Of a DNA stretch of 64,000 bases, positions 55,691 through 64,000 are shown one piece after another. Origin of the DNA: Luteibacter yeojuensis (GTDB lineage: Bacteria; Pseudomonadota; Gammaproteobacteria; Xanthomonadales; Rhodanobacteraceae); assembly GCF_011742875.1 (NCBI RefSeq), contig NZ_JAAQTL010000001.1, positions 310,001 through 374,000 on the forward strand. Direction: 5' to 3'. Position 1 is the stretch's first letter, and each line of letters opens with the position of its first letter. A program made the position numbers and the translations under genes. The notes under the pieces were generated by a model that had not been told where the DNA came from, made no database searches, and saw nothing but the letters and a program-made list of their open reading frames with translations.

Positions 55691-57634
55691 TCACTGTGTC
55701 ACAGGCAATTCGACGTAGGTGCCGTTTTCGCCGTCGCGCACGATCCGCTGCGTCGCCTTGCGGTAATCGCCGGGCTTCGCGTTGAAGATGTTCGGGACGA
55801 AGGTCTGCGGGTTGCGGTCGTAGAGGGGAAACCAGCTCGACTGGATCTGCACCATCACGCGGTGGCCCGGCTGGAAGACATGGTTCACCGTCGGGAGCGG
55901 AAAGCGGTATTCGAGCGGTTTGCCCGGTGTCAGCGCTTTCGGCTTGTCGTAGCCCTCCCGGTAGCGGCCGCGGAAGATTTCCATGGCGACCGGTAGCTGG
56001 TAGCCGCCCACCGACGGTTTCTCTTCCACCTCGTCGGGATACACGTCGATCAGCTTCACGACCCAGTCGCTGTCCGTGCCGCTGGTGGAGGCGAGCAGGT
56101 GAACCAGCGGTTCGCCGGCGACTCCCATGGGTTGCTCGAGCACGGGCGAGACGTAGGTGAGCACGTCGGTGCGGGTGGCGAACTGGCGCTGGTCGTCCAC
56201 GAGCCATTCCGGCCAACTGTCGACCTGGTCGGGCACGCCGTGCGACCACGGTTGGATCGGGCGCAGTCTGTACGGCACGGGTTTCGCCGGGTCGGACACA
56301 TACTCGTCGGCACCGGCAGCCGGCACGGCTTCGCCGAGGCCGCCATCCGCTTCCACGTACCAGCGATGCATTGTCGGCGGGCAGTCGCTGCGGCAGCTGG
56401 AAGGCCACCGGTCGAGCTTGCGCCATACGTTCTCGCCGGTGACGAAGGCATTGACCGGTGCGATGTCCGCCTTGGGTGCATCGTCTTTCAGGTACTGTGC
56501 CAGGAAGGGGCGCAGGATCCGCTGACGGAACATCGTGCCGGTATCGCTGCCCAGGTCGATCGCGCCGATGTGGTCGGCCTTCTCCCAGGTCTTCGCGTGG
56601 CGCCAGGGCCCGATCACCAGCCAGAGCTTCCGGTGGTCCGGATCGCGCGGCGCGAGGGCGCGATACACGGCCATGTCGCCATAGTTGTCTTCCTGGTCCC
56701 AGAGGCTGTGCACAAGCATCGTCGGGACCGTCATCGGCTCTTTCGCGGCGATCTTGTCCAGCGCCTGCTCCGACCAGAAGCCGTCGTAGGCCGGATGGGC
56801 GAGGATCTTCTGCCAGAAGCCGAGGGCCTCCATGCCGTAAGCGCGGCCGATGTCGCCCGCCGAGCCGATGTGCAGGTAGAGGTCGTAGTCGTCGCGGAAC
56901 CCCGAGGTCCAGCCGATGTCGCTCCGGCGCGAATTCACCATGCCGTAGATGTAGGGAATCATCTGCTGGCGGAAGGCGCCGCGATGGAACCAGTCGTCGC
57001 CCATCCAGCCGTCGATCATGGGATTGATCGGCACGGCCACCTTCAGGGCGGGATGCGGCCGGATCGTGGCGATCATGGCTTCGAAACCGTCGTAGGAAAT
57101 GCCGATGATGCCGACCTTCCCGTTGGATTCGGGCACGTGCTTCACCAGCCAGTCGATGGTGTCGTAGATGTCGGACGACTCGTCGACGGCGGTGGGATTG
57201 CCGTGACCGATCGGCGGCCGGTTCATCACGAAGTCGCCTTCCGATCCGTTCTTGCCGCGGATGTCCTGGATGACGCGGATGTAACCGTCCTGCACGATGA
57301 CATCGGCCGGGTTGTCGTAACCCCGCAGCGTGGGGCCGAGGTGGGGGCTGTCCCCCCGATGGCCCATGCCGTCGGCGCCGTAGGGCGTGCGGGTGAGCAG
57401 CATGCCGGCATGCTTCGCGCCTTTCGGCACGAGGATCACCGTATGCAGCTTCACGCCGTCGCGCATGGGAATGTCGACGGTGCGCCGTTCGAAGTCGAAG
57501 CCCGGATTCGTGGGCGCGAAATGCGCCGGAATCTCGCTGGGCAGTTCCTTGTAGGTGTGTTCGCCGCCAGCCGCCGAGGTCGCGAGGACCCCGGCGGCGA
57601 GCGCGGCGATACCCGATCGCAGCAAAGCTTTCAT
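55691..57634 (-). CDS. Alpha-amino-acid ester hydrolase (CocE/NonD, S15-like)
   Basis: Exported serine hydrolase of 647 residues, matching xanthomonad alpha-amino-acid ester hydrolases in length and layout. Signal peptide MKALLRSGIAALAAGVLATSAAG. Catalytic triad in alpha/beta-hydrolase order: S180 (GISYDG), D313 (LWDQEDNYG), H346 (GPWRHAK). The acidic pocket cluster YGADGM and DDWFHRGAFRQQ and the C-terminal jelly-roll (TFVPNIFNAKPGDYRKATQR) fit. Hydrolyses esters of amino acids and can transfer them to beta-lactam nuclei in characterised relatives; the native substrate is unknown. Ten bases after the TonB receptor on the same strand. Confidence 0.93.
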   Translation of the reverse strand: MKALLRSGIAALAAGVLATSAAGGEHTYKELPSEIPAHFAPTNPGFDFERRTVDIPMRDGVKLHTVILVPKGAKHAGMLLTRTPYGADGMGHRGDSPHLGPTLRGYDNPADVIVQDGYIRVIQDIRGKNGSEGDFVMNRPPIGHGNPTAVDESSDIYDTIDWLVKHVPESNGKVGIIGISYDGFEAMIATIRPHPALKVAVPINPMIDGWMGDDWFHRGAFRQQMIPYIYGMVNSRRSDIGWTSGFRDDYDLYLHIGSAGDIGRAYGMEALGFWQKILAHPAYDGFWSEQALDKIAAKEPMTVPTMLVHSLWDQEDNYGDMAVYRALAPRDPDHRKLWLVIGPWRHAKTWEKADHIGAIDLGSDTGTMFRQRILRPFLAQYLKDDAPKADIAPVNAFVTGENVWRKLDRWPSSCRSDCPPTMHRWYVEADGGLGEAVPAAGADEYVSDPAKPVPYRLRPIQPWSHGVPDQVDSWPEWLVDDQRQFATRTDVLTYVSPVLEQPMGVAGEPLVHLLASTSGTDSDWVVKLIDVYPDEVEEKPSVGGYQLPVAMEIFRGRYREGYDKPKALTPGKPLEYRFPLPTVNHVFQPGHRVMVQIQSSWFPLYDRNPQTFVPNIFNAKPGDYRKATQRIVRDGENGTYVELPVTQ

Positions 57635-57644
57635 GACCTCTCCA

Positions 57645-60600
57645 TCAGAAGTCGTAGGTGACGCCGAAACGCGCGTAGCGGGGCGGGGTGTAGCTGTTGA
57701 CCTGCCCGTAGCCGTCGTTGATCGAGCCGCTGCTGCCGGATACCGGATTGGTGGATTCCGGCCGCTGCTGGTTCAATACGTTGAAGACCGAGACGTTGAA
57801 GGCCAGCTTGCGGTCCGCCCAGAGCGGACGGTATTCCACGTTCAGGTCGAGCAGTTCCTCCCACGGCTGGCGGCCCTTCGCACCGTAGGCCGACGGCTGG
57901 CCGAAGCAGAAGTGGTAGTAGCTGCCGTAACCCGACGGGTCGCTTTCGTCGGCACCGTAGCGGCCGAGGCAGGACTTCGGCGTGCCCGACTGGACGGTGA
58001 GGTTGGCCGAGACCATCCATTCCGGCGCGATCTGGTACGAGCCGTAGAGCTTCAGCTGGTGCTTGCGATCGTTCGCGAGGTAGCCGTTGGCGTAGTCCAT
58101 CAGCGTCGCGTAATCCCAGTCGCGCGTCGCCGCCACCGAACCCTGGTTCACGTCCGAACGCACCTGGCCCTCGGTGTTGCCGTAGCTGCGCGAGAACAGG
58201 TAGTCGATCTTGCCCGACCACTTGCCGTCGAACGGGTGGGACAGGTACATGTCCAGGCCGTAGTAGTTGCGCTTCAGGTGGCTGAAACCGAAGTCGGCAT
58301 TGGTGACCGTGACGTCGTAATAGCCGCCGCCGTCCTTCGCCAACTGGTACACGTTGGCGCGGCCCGGATTGGAGAGGTAACAGCTGCCGATCGTGAGCGC
58401 GTCGATGTCGGCGCCCTGGGCGGCGGCGGCCCGGCCGATGGCACCGTTGTCGCACACGTCGTCGAGTGCGTTGCGCAGCTTGCGCACCGTGGCCTTCGCG
58501 CCCCACACCCAGTCGGCGTTGAGCTGCTGGTCCATGCCGAGGATGAACTCGTCCTGGTACTCCGAGGTGATGTTCTTGGCGCTGACGGTGCGGGGATCGG
58601 GCGGCTGGCCGTATTCGCCGTTGGGCGACACGCCGCCGCCGGTCTGCGAGGCGATATAGGAGATACCGGTCGGCAGGCCGTTCGCGTCGATGCCGGTATA
58701 GGTGAAGTACTGGTTCACCGCGAGCGAGCCGGCGGACGTACGCAGCGCGACCGAAGCGGGCATGGCGAGGAAGTAGCGGCCGGCGTTGCCGTAGATCTTC
58801 ATGGTGGAATCGCCGTTCACGTCCCAGCTGAAGCCAAGGCGCGGCGCCCACTGCGGTTTGGTCAGCCGGAGGTACGGCTGGCCGGAGGGGTTGTAGTTGG
58901 TGAACTGGTCGTTGCGCAAGCCGAGCGAGAGCAGCAGGCGGTCGGTGACCTGCCAGTCATCCATGATGTACTGGGCGCGCTGCTTCACGCGCACCGAGGC
59001 CAGCGTGTTGTAGTGGCGGTAGTAGGCGAAGTAGCCGTCCTCGCCGCCGGGATAGTCGCCCGGCTTGCCCACGAACGGGTTGTCGCTGATGTTGAGGTTG
59101 GGGTCCTGCTTGCCGTACCACAGCTCGTAACCGTCGCCGCCGATGGTCGTGCCGTCGTCGATGTCGTGGGAATCCTGGTTGTCGATGCCGGCGGTGATGG
59201 AGTGGGTGCCGATCTTGTAGTTGAGGTCGATGCGCAGGTTGCGGTTGGTCGACTCGTGGTCCGGGTTGTCGACGGTGTCGAGCGTCTGGCCGTTGCTGAT
59301 CGGCTTGCCGCCGTTGAGCGCGGGATTCTGCTGGTTCACGCCGCCGATGAAGGGGCCGGTGACGCCCGTGTCCGGCGGCTCGTTGTAGTAGGTGAGCTTG
59401 GACTTGCCGTACAGGGCGGTGAGGGTCAGGTCGTCGGTGATGTAACTGGTGTACTTGGCGACATACATCGTCGCCTTCGTCTTGTACGTGTAGTCGGTAC
59501 CGGCATAGTCACCGATCGCCTGGTCGGTGTAATCGTAGGCGTATTTGTTACCGTTGCTGCGATGGGTCTGGTTGACGCCGGTCAGTTCGAGGATGTTGCT
59601 GTCGTTGATGTTCCAGTCGAGCTTGCCGTACCACTTGGGGTCCTTGTAGGTGTAACGCGTGTCGTAGGCATGGTTCACGTCGCCGATGGCGTTGCCCTTG
59701 CTGCGTTCCATCTCCACCGCGGCGAAGGCGTAGAGCTTGTCCTTGATCAACGGGCCGCCGGCATAGGCGCTCACGGTGGTGCTCCACTCGTGGTTGTCGT
59801 CGTTGCGCTGGAAAGTGGAGCCCGGCGGATTGGGATTGCCGTGGCCGTAGGCGATGTTGCGTGCGCTGGCGCGCGCGAAATCGGGCTCCCACAGCACCTG
59901 CGCACCGAAGTGCCATTCGTTCGTGCCGCGCTTGCCCACCTGGCTGATCACGCCGCCGTCGGAGCGGCCGTACATCGCCGAATAGCCGCCGCTCAGCACT
60001 TCCTGCTGGTCCACGGCGCCGTAGGGCAGGGTGATGCCGCCGAAGCCGCTGAGCGGGTCGGTGGTGTTCATGCCGTTGATGTAATAAGCGTTCTCCGAGA
60101 CCGCGGAGCCGGCGAAGCTGACCAGGGTATTGCCGAACGCACCCTTGAAGCCGCGCGCGCCGGGCGAGGCGCCGGGTGCCAGCAGGGCGACGGCCTCGGC
60201 CGTGCGGGCCAGGGGCAGCCGGGCCATGTCGCCCGCGGTGATCACCGTACTGGAGGCCACTGTGGCGACGTCGATCTTCGGCAGGGTGGTGGCCGAGACG
60301 GTCACGCCTTCGAGTTGCTGGGCCTGGCCGGCGGTGGTGCCGTCGAAGGAAACATCGGTGGCGGCACCGACGCGCAGCGTGACGTTGTCGCGCGTGTCCA
60401 CGACGTTGCCATTGGATTTCAGCGAAACCTTGTAGGTGGCCAGCGGCAGCGACTCGACCGAATATCGGCCGCGCGCATCGACCGGCACTTCGCGAACGAG
60501 GCCGTTGCTGCCTTCGATCATGACGGTCTCGCCGGCGGCGGCGGGCGCCTGGCCGGCGATGCGGCCGGTGGTGGCCTGGCCGAAGGCCACGCCGGACAGG

Positions 60601-60656
60601 GAGGCCGCGACGGCGGCGCACAGGAGGGTACGTCGGAGGTTGGGGCGGGAACTCAT
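57645..60656 (-). CDS. TonB-dependent receptor, Oar-like with carboxypeptidase-regulatory domain
   Basis: Outer-membrane receptor of 1003 residues. Signal peptide MSSRPNLRRTLLCAAVAASL (to FGQA), then a carboxypeptidase-regulatory-like beta-sandwich (about 30-105: VPVDARGRYSVESLPLATYK), a plug domain (IDVATVASSTVITAGDMARL; INGMNTTDPLSGFGGITLPY), and a large barrel that ends in FGVTYDF with terminal aromatic. This OmpA-related Oar type is typical of xanthomonads. The ester hydrolase gene follows directly, so peptides or amino acid esters are possible ligands (inference). A DeoR-type regulator lies upstream. Confidence 0.95.
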   Translation of the reverse strand: MSSRPNLRRTLLCAAVAASLSGVAFGQATTGRIAGQAPAAAGETVMIEGSNGLVREVPVDARGRYSVESLPLATYKVSLKSNGNVVDTRDNVTLRVGAATDVSFDGTTAGQAQQLEGVTVSATTLPKIDVATVASSTVITAGDMARLPLARTAEAVALLAPGASPGARGFKGAFGNTLVSFAGSAVSENAYYINGMNTTDPLSGFGGITLPYGAVDQQEVLSGGYSAMYGRSDGGVISQVGKRGTNEWHFGAQVLWEPDFARASARNIAYGHGNPNPPGSTFQRNDDNHEWSTTVSAYAGGPLIKDKLYAFAAVEMERSKGNAIGDVNHAYDTRYTYKDPKWYGKLDWNINDSNILELTGVNQTHRSNGNKYAYDYTDQAIGDYAGTDYTYKTKATMYVAKYTSYITDDLTLTALYGKSKLTYYNEPPDTGVTGPFIGGVNQQNPALNGGKPISNGQTLDTVDNPDHESTNRNLRIDLNYKIGTHSITAGIDNQDSHDIDDGTTIGGDGYELWYGKQDPNLNISDNPFVGKPGDYPGGEDGYFAYYRHYNTLASVRVKQRAQYIMDDWQVTDRLLLSLGLRNDQFTNYNPSGQPYLRLTKPQWAPRLGFSWDVNGDSTMKIYGNAGRYFLAMPASVALRTSAGSLAVNQYFTYTGIDANGLPTGISYIASQTGGGVSPNGEYGQPPDPRTVSAKNITSEYQDEFILGMDQQLNADWVWGAKATVRKLRNALDDVCDNGAIGRAAAAQGADIDALTIGSCYLSNPGRANVYQLAKDGGGYYDVTVTNADFGFSHLKRNYYGLDMYLSHPFDGKWSGKIDYLFSRSYGNTEGQVRSDVNQGSVAATRDWDYATLMDYANGYLANDRKHQLKLYGSYQIAPEWMVSANLTVQSGTPKSCLGRYGADESDPSGYGSYYHFCFGQPSAYGAKGRQPWEELLDLNVEYRPLWADRKLAFNVSVFNVLNQQRPESTNPVSGSSGSINDGYGQVNSYTPPRYARFGVTYDF

Positions 60657-60745
60657 AGGATGCTCCGGAAGGCTTCTGGTATGACGGTGGAATTCAATCG
60701 ATTCAAAACGAGGACGGGTGGAGGCCTTCCTGGCGCGGTCTTGTT

Positions 60746-61501
60746 TCAGGCGTATGCGATATCGCCCACGGCCTTACGAATGGCGGCGATCGCGCGGGAC
60801 CGTTCCGAGCGACGGTCGGTGACCAGCACGTCGATACGGTCCGCGGGACACCAGGCGACGCGGCTGCGTACGCCGATCTTGGAATAGTCGGCCGCGATCA
60901 CGATGCGCCGCGCATTCGCGCACATCGCCCTCGCGACCTCGGCTTCTTCCATTTCGAAACTGCTCGCGCCGGCCTTCGCCTCGATGCCCACGGGGGAAAG
61001 GATGGCGAGGTGGGGCTGGTAGCGGGCGATCTCCGCGACCGTCGCCGCACCCTGGGTGCAGCCGATCTGCGCGTTGAAGCGCCCACCGAGCAGGTGCACG
61101 TCGTTGCCGGGCCGGGCCGCGAAGCGCGCGGCCACGTCGACGGCATTGGTGACGATGGTGAGGCCACTGCGTGTGGCCAGCGCCTCCGCCACGAGGTTCA
61201 TGGTGCTGCCCGCATCCATGAAGACGGTCTGGCCGCTTTCCACCAGCGAGGCCACTTTCTTGGCGATAGCCCGCTTTTCGCGTACGCGTGTGGCGTGGCG
61301 GACGTCGATCGGCGGTTCGTCGCCGGTGAGCACCGCGCCGCCGTGCACGCGGCGGATCTCGCCGCGCTCCGCCAGCTCGACGAGGTCGCGGCGAATGGTC
61401 TCGCGCGACACGCCAAGTTCCGTGACGATCCGCTCTACCGATACCTGGCCGCTGGTGCGCAGCAGGTCGCGGATGCGGGAGTGTCGTTCTTCATGCCACA
61501 T
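60746..61501 (-). CDS. DeoR/GlpR family transcriptional regulator
   Basis: 251-residue regulator. N-terminal HTH MWHEERHSRIRDLLRTSGQV then ELGVSRETIRRDLVELAERG, and a DeoR C-terminal sensor domain (KKVASLVESGQTVFMDAGST, LTIVTNAVDVAARFA, LGGRFN, FEMEEAEVARAM). The DAGST and LGGR motifs are the sugar-phosphate-type ligand site. Start ATG 61501 gives the standard N-terminus; it overlaps the permease gene end by 11 bases. The regulator is last in the transporter operon and just upstream of the TonB receptor. Confidence 0.93.
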   Translation of the reverse strand: MWHEERHSRIRDLLRTSGQVSVERIVTELGVSRETIRRDLVELAERGEIRRVHGGAVLTGDEPPIDVRHATRVREKRAIAKKVASLVESGQTVFMDAGSTMNLVAEALATRSGLTIVTNAVDVAARFAARPGNDVHLLGGRFNAQIGCTQGAATVAEIARYQPHLAILSPVGIEAKAGASSFEMEEAEVARAMCANARRIVIAADYSKIGVRSRVAWCPADRIDVLVTDRRSERSRAIAAIRKAVGDIAYA

Positions 61502-63122
61502 GGCGTCGTTCCTTGAGGACGTGGAGGAGGAGGCGCATCGCGCCCAGCGCCAGGGCGCCGGCAAGCACGACGCACATCGCATAGGCGGCCGCCTGCGCGA
61601 GGAAACCGTTTTCGTCGAGGCGCATCACGGTGACCGAGGCGAGCCCAAGGTCCGGCGTGACCAGGAAGATCACCCCGGAAAGGGTCACCATGGAGCGCAT
61701 GAACAGGTAGAAGAAGGTGGAGACCGCGGCCGGTGCCGCGAAGGGCAGCACCGCGTCGCGCAGCACGTGGAAGGTGCCTCCGCCGGACACCGCGACCGCA
61801 TCGTCCAGCGCATCGGGCACCTGGCGCATGCCGGTCTGCATCGCGAGGAAGGACTGCGCGTGGTAGTGGTACAGGCTGCAGAAGGCGACGATCGCGATGC
61901 TGCCGTAGAACCAGCCGGACAACACGCCGCGATCGAAGGCCAGAACGTAACCGAGACCGAGCACCATGCCCGGCACCGCGGCGGGCAGCGACGCGAGGAA
62001 TTGCACGGGACGCGCGATGGCGCGCGGTGCGTGGCGCAGGCCGGCGGCAAGCGCGAAGACCAGGATCGACCCCGCGCACGCGGCGAGCAGCGACATGCCG
62101 AGCGAAGTCGCGACCGGACCGTAGCCCTCGGGCATGCCGACATAGTTCGCCAGCGTCAGCGTGCGGTCGTAGGGCCACAGCTTCACGACGCTCACGTACG
62201 CCACGGTCGCCACGACGGCCACGAGCGGCAGCAGGGCCAGCGCGCTCAGCGCGCCGAGGGCGGCATCGCGGGCCGGGTGTCTGGCCGGTTGCAGCATGCG
62301 TCCGGGCATCGCGTCGCCGCTGTCCTGGCGGCGCCGGGCGATGCGACCGAGCCAGACCGAGAGGAGCGCGGGGGCGAGCAGCACGACCCCCAGCGTCGCA
62401 CCCATGGCGAAATCGAGCTGGCCCACCACTTCGCTGTAGATCTCCATCGCGAGCACGCGATAGTTCCCGCCGACGACCACGGCGCTGCCGAAGTCCGTGA
62501 GCGTCTCGGTGAAGACGAGGAAGGCGGCGGCAAGCAGCGCGAAGCGCAGGCGCAACAGCGTCACGTCGACGAATTGCCGCCAAGGGGTGGCACCCATCGA
62601 CGCGGCGGCGTCGTAATGGCGCGCGGGCGTGCGGACCAGCGCCGCCGACACGATGATCGTCACCTGCGGCAGACCGTACAGCGTGTTCGCCACGAGGAGC
62701 CCCCAGAAGCCGTAGATATCGGTCGGCAGGCCGGTGAGCCGGTGGACGAGGCCGTTGCGGCCGAGCAGGCAGACGAGGCCGAGGCCCAGCACGAGCGACG
62801 GCGCGAGCATCGGCAGGAGGAGGGTGCCGCGGATCAACGCCTTGCCCGGCAGACGGGAGCGATGCAGCGCCATCGCGAGGGCAATGCCGAGCGGCACACA
62901 GCACAGCGTCGTGGCGACACCGATGGCGAGGCTGTGCAAGGCCGCGCGCGGAAGGCCGGGATCGTCGAACAGGCGCAGGTAGTTCGCCAAGGTGAGGGCG
63001 CCGTGCGCGTCAGTGACGCTGCGCCAGAGCACCGTGGCGAGCGGCTGCACGAAGAACAGCAGCAGGGCGAGCACAGGCAGGGCCACGAGCGACACTCCCG
63101 CGCTGCGACCCGCGGAGTTCAT
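61491..63122 (-). CDS. ABC transporter permease, fused two-domain type (PhnU2/Fbp-like)
   Basis: Inner-membrane permease of 543 residues with about 12 hydrophobic spans, i.e. two tandem permease domains in one chain. Two EAA-type loops are visible (YDAAASMGATPWRQFVDVTL; DDAVAVSGGGTFHVLRDAVL). Start ATG 63122 follows from overlap with the upstream ATPase (stop 63119). The fused layout occurs in ferric-iron (Fbp-like) and 2-aminoethylphosphonate (PhnU2) importers; the substrate is not decided by the sequence. No binding-protein gene is visible in the window. Confidence 0.9.
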   Translation of the reverse strand: MNSAGRSAGVSLVALPVLALLLFFVQPLATVLWRSVTDAHGALTLANYLRLFDDPGLPRAALHSLAIGVATTLCCVPLGIALAMALHRSRLPGKALIRGTLLLPMLAPSLVLGLGLVCLLGRNGLVHRLTGLPTDIYGFWGLLVANTLYGLPQVTIIVSAALVRTPARHYDAAASMGATPWRQFVDVTLLRLRFALLAAAFLVFTETLTDFGSAVVVGGNYRVLAMEIYSEVVGQLDFAMGATLGVVLLAPALLSVWLGRIARRRQDSGDAMPGRMLQPARHPARDAALGALSALALLPLVAVVATVAYVSVVKLWPYDRTLTLANYVGMPEGYGPVATSLGMSLLAACAGSILVFALAAGLRHAPRAIARPVQFLASLPAAVPGMVLGLGYVLAFDRGVLSGWFYGSIAIVAFCSLYHYHAQSFLAMQTGMRQVPDALDDAVAVSGGGTFHVLRDAVLPFAAPAAVSTFFYLFMRSMVTLSGVIFLVTPDLGLASVTVMRLDENGFLAQAAAYAMCVVLAGALALGAMRLLLHVLKERRHVA

Positions 63123-64000
63123 GCGCACACCCACGCGCCGCGCATCGCGTCGACGGACACCGGCTCGCCGCGTGCGAGCACGCTGTTCCCCGGCACTTCG
63201 GCAAGCAGGCGGCGGCCGCGCCATGCCAGGGTCACGCGGGCGAGGTTGCCGAGGAAAACGGTGTCCTCGACCACGGCTTCGCCGCGCGCATCGCTTCGGA
63301 TCGCCACGTCCTCCGGGCGGAGGCAGAGTTCATACGTCGTTTCCCCGCCGGGCGGCCGGCGCTCGAGGAACCCCGGCATGGTTTCGCGCACGAAGGACGT
63401 CGGCAACAGGTTGGCGCGACCCACGAACTCGGCGACGAAGCGCGAGCGCGGACGCTCGTAGAGATCGCGCGGCGTGCCGGCCTGCTCGATGCGCCCGTGG
63501 TTCATGCAGACGATGGTGTCGGCCATCGCCAGCGCTTCTTCCTGGTCGTGCGTGACCATGATGGTCGGAATGCCCAGTGCGCGCTGGAGCAGGCGGATCT
63601 CGCTGCGAAGCTGCCCACGAATGGCGGGATCGAGCGCGGAAAGCGGCTCGTCGAGCAGGAGCATCGCAGGCTCGGTGGCCAGGGCACGGGCCAGCGCCAC
63701 GCGTTGCTGCTGGCCGCCGGAGAGCTCGTCCGGGAACCGCGACCCCAGTCCGCCGAGGCCGACGCGTTCCAGCAGCTCGCTGCAGCGCGCGGCGATCTTC
63801 GCCGGCGAATCGCGGCGCAGGCGCATCGGATAGCCCACGTTCGCGGCGGCGGTCATGTCCGGAAAGAGCGAATAGGCCTGGAACACGAGTCCCATGCGCC
63901 TTTCCCGCGCGGGCAGGGCGGTGATGTCGCGGCCGCCGAGGGCGATGCGTCCGGCATCGGGCGCCGTCAGTCCGGCGACGATGCGCAACAGCGTGGTCTT
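63119..64000 (-). CDS. ABC transporter ATP-binding protein (partial, MalK/PhnT type)
   Basis: ATPase of an importer, cut by the right edge at its Walker A end (GKTTLLR region; the visible part begins KTTLLRIVAGL). Q-loop MGLVFQAYSLFPDMTAAANV, signature [15 protein letters not shown], Walker B AMLLLDEPLSALDP and H-loop VTHDQEEALAMADT are intact, followed by a TOBE-like C-terminal domain (LRPEDVAIRSDARGEAVVED). Its stop overlaps the permease start. The type fits iron, phosphonate, spermidine or sulfate importers; phosphonate type is suggested by the fused permease but not proven. Confidence 0.93.
   Translation of the reverse strand, partial: KTTLLRIVAGLTAPDAGRIALGGRDITALPARERRMGLVFQAYSLFPDMTAAANVGYPMRLRRDSPAKIAARCSELLERVGLGGLGSRFPDELSGGQQQRVALARALATEPAMLLLDEPLSALDPAIRGQLRSEIRLLQRALGIPTIMVTHDQEEALAMADTIVCMNHGRIEQAGTPRDLYERPRSRFVAEFVGRANLLPTSFVRETMPGFLERRPPGGETTYELCLRPEDVAIRSDARGEAVVEDTVFLGNLARVTLAWRGRRLLAEVPGNSVLARGEPVSVDAMRGAWVCA

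Noticed and set aside
57555..60887. 1110-codon plus-strand frame opposite the TonB receptor
   Set aside because: Val/Arg/His-rich shadow of the receptor gene, whose own frame has a signal peptide and barrel.

Overview
The window reads as a chromosome segment of a high-GC gammaproteobacterium of the Xanthomonadales, most like Rhodanobacteraceae (Luteibacter/Dyella type). This is inferred from gene content and style: a solitary soluble RnfB beside nth, an Oar-like TonB receptor next to an alpha-amino-acid ester hydrolase resembling the Xanthomonas enzyme, an O/P-type porin near a pst-phoU operon, and many short GC-rich palindromic intergenic repeats (REP) built on GTAGGAGCCGCTATAGCGGC. No species call is possible from sequence alone.

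Layout. 1-1800: 5' part of gcvP (minus strand, running off the left edge) behind a glycine riboswitch. 2000-3870: a patch of short orphan genes. 3891-11773: a 7.9-kb genomic island in the 3' end of a tRNA-Leu(CAG) gene, bounded by a 38-bp direct repeat. It carries a HEPN-like protein, a PARIS-like antiphage pair (AriA-type ATPase plus AriB/DUF4435-type TOPRIM protein), a serine recombinase, a 1.2-kb non-coding zone holding about six ~118-bp repeat units, and a tyrosine integrase beside the tRNA. 11960-16310: rnr, rlmB, a small membrane protein and a guanidinium exporter (gdx/sugE) under a guanidine-II riboswitch. 16390-23500: phoU-pstBACS on the minus strand, rnt, and a phosphate-selective-type porin. 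23670-26370: a small exported protein, beta-carbonic anhydrase and a SulP transporter, probably for bicarbonate handling. 26540-36600: housekeeping genes (nth, rnfB-like, metG, apbC, dcd, a HIT protein, a dienelactone hydrolase, rimO) and small envelope proteins. 36630-40900: a divergent EvgA/EvgS- or BvgA/BvgS-like two-component pair. 40890-47320: greB, a membrane protein, a HerA/DUF853 ATPase, an MltD-like lytic transglycosylase and psd. 47310-49330: a LysR regulator divergent from an SDR-fold protein and a 4-oxalocrotonate-tautomerase-like protein. 49550-55600: a 1827-residue autotransporter and a small secreted partner. 55690-64000, all minus strand: ester hydrolase, TonB receptor, DeoR regulator, fused ABC permease and the ATPase running off the right edge.

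The most unusual part is the island. Besides the defence genes it holds a periodic non-coding repeat array rich in CTAG, and a 12-bp motif (GGTACACAATGG) that forms a perfect inverted repeat at the recombinase start and recurs, almost intact, across the integrase start codon. This suggests shared control of the two recombinases. Second in interest are the guanidine-II riboswitch, whose second hairpin loop is ACAA instead of ACGR, and an SDR-fold protein lacking the catalytic Ser and Tyr.
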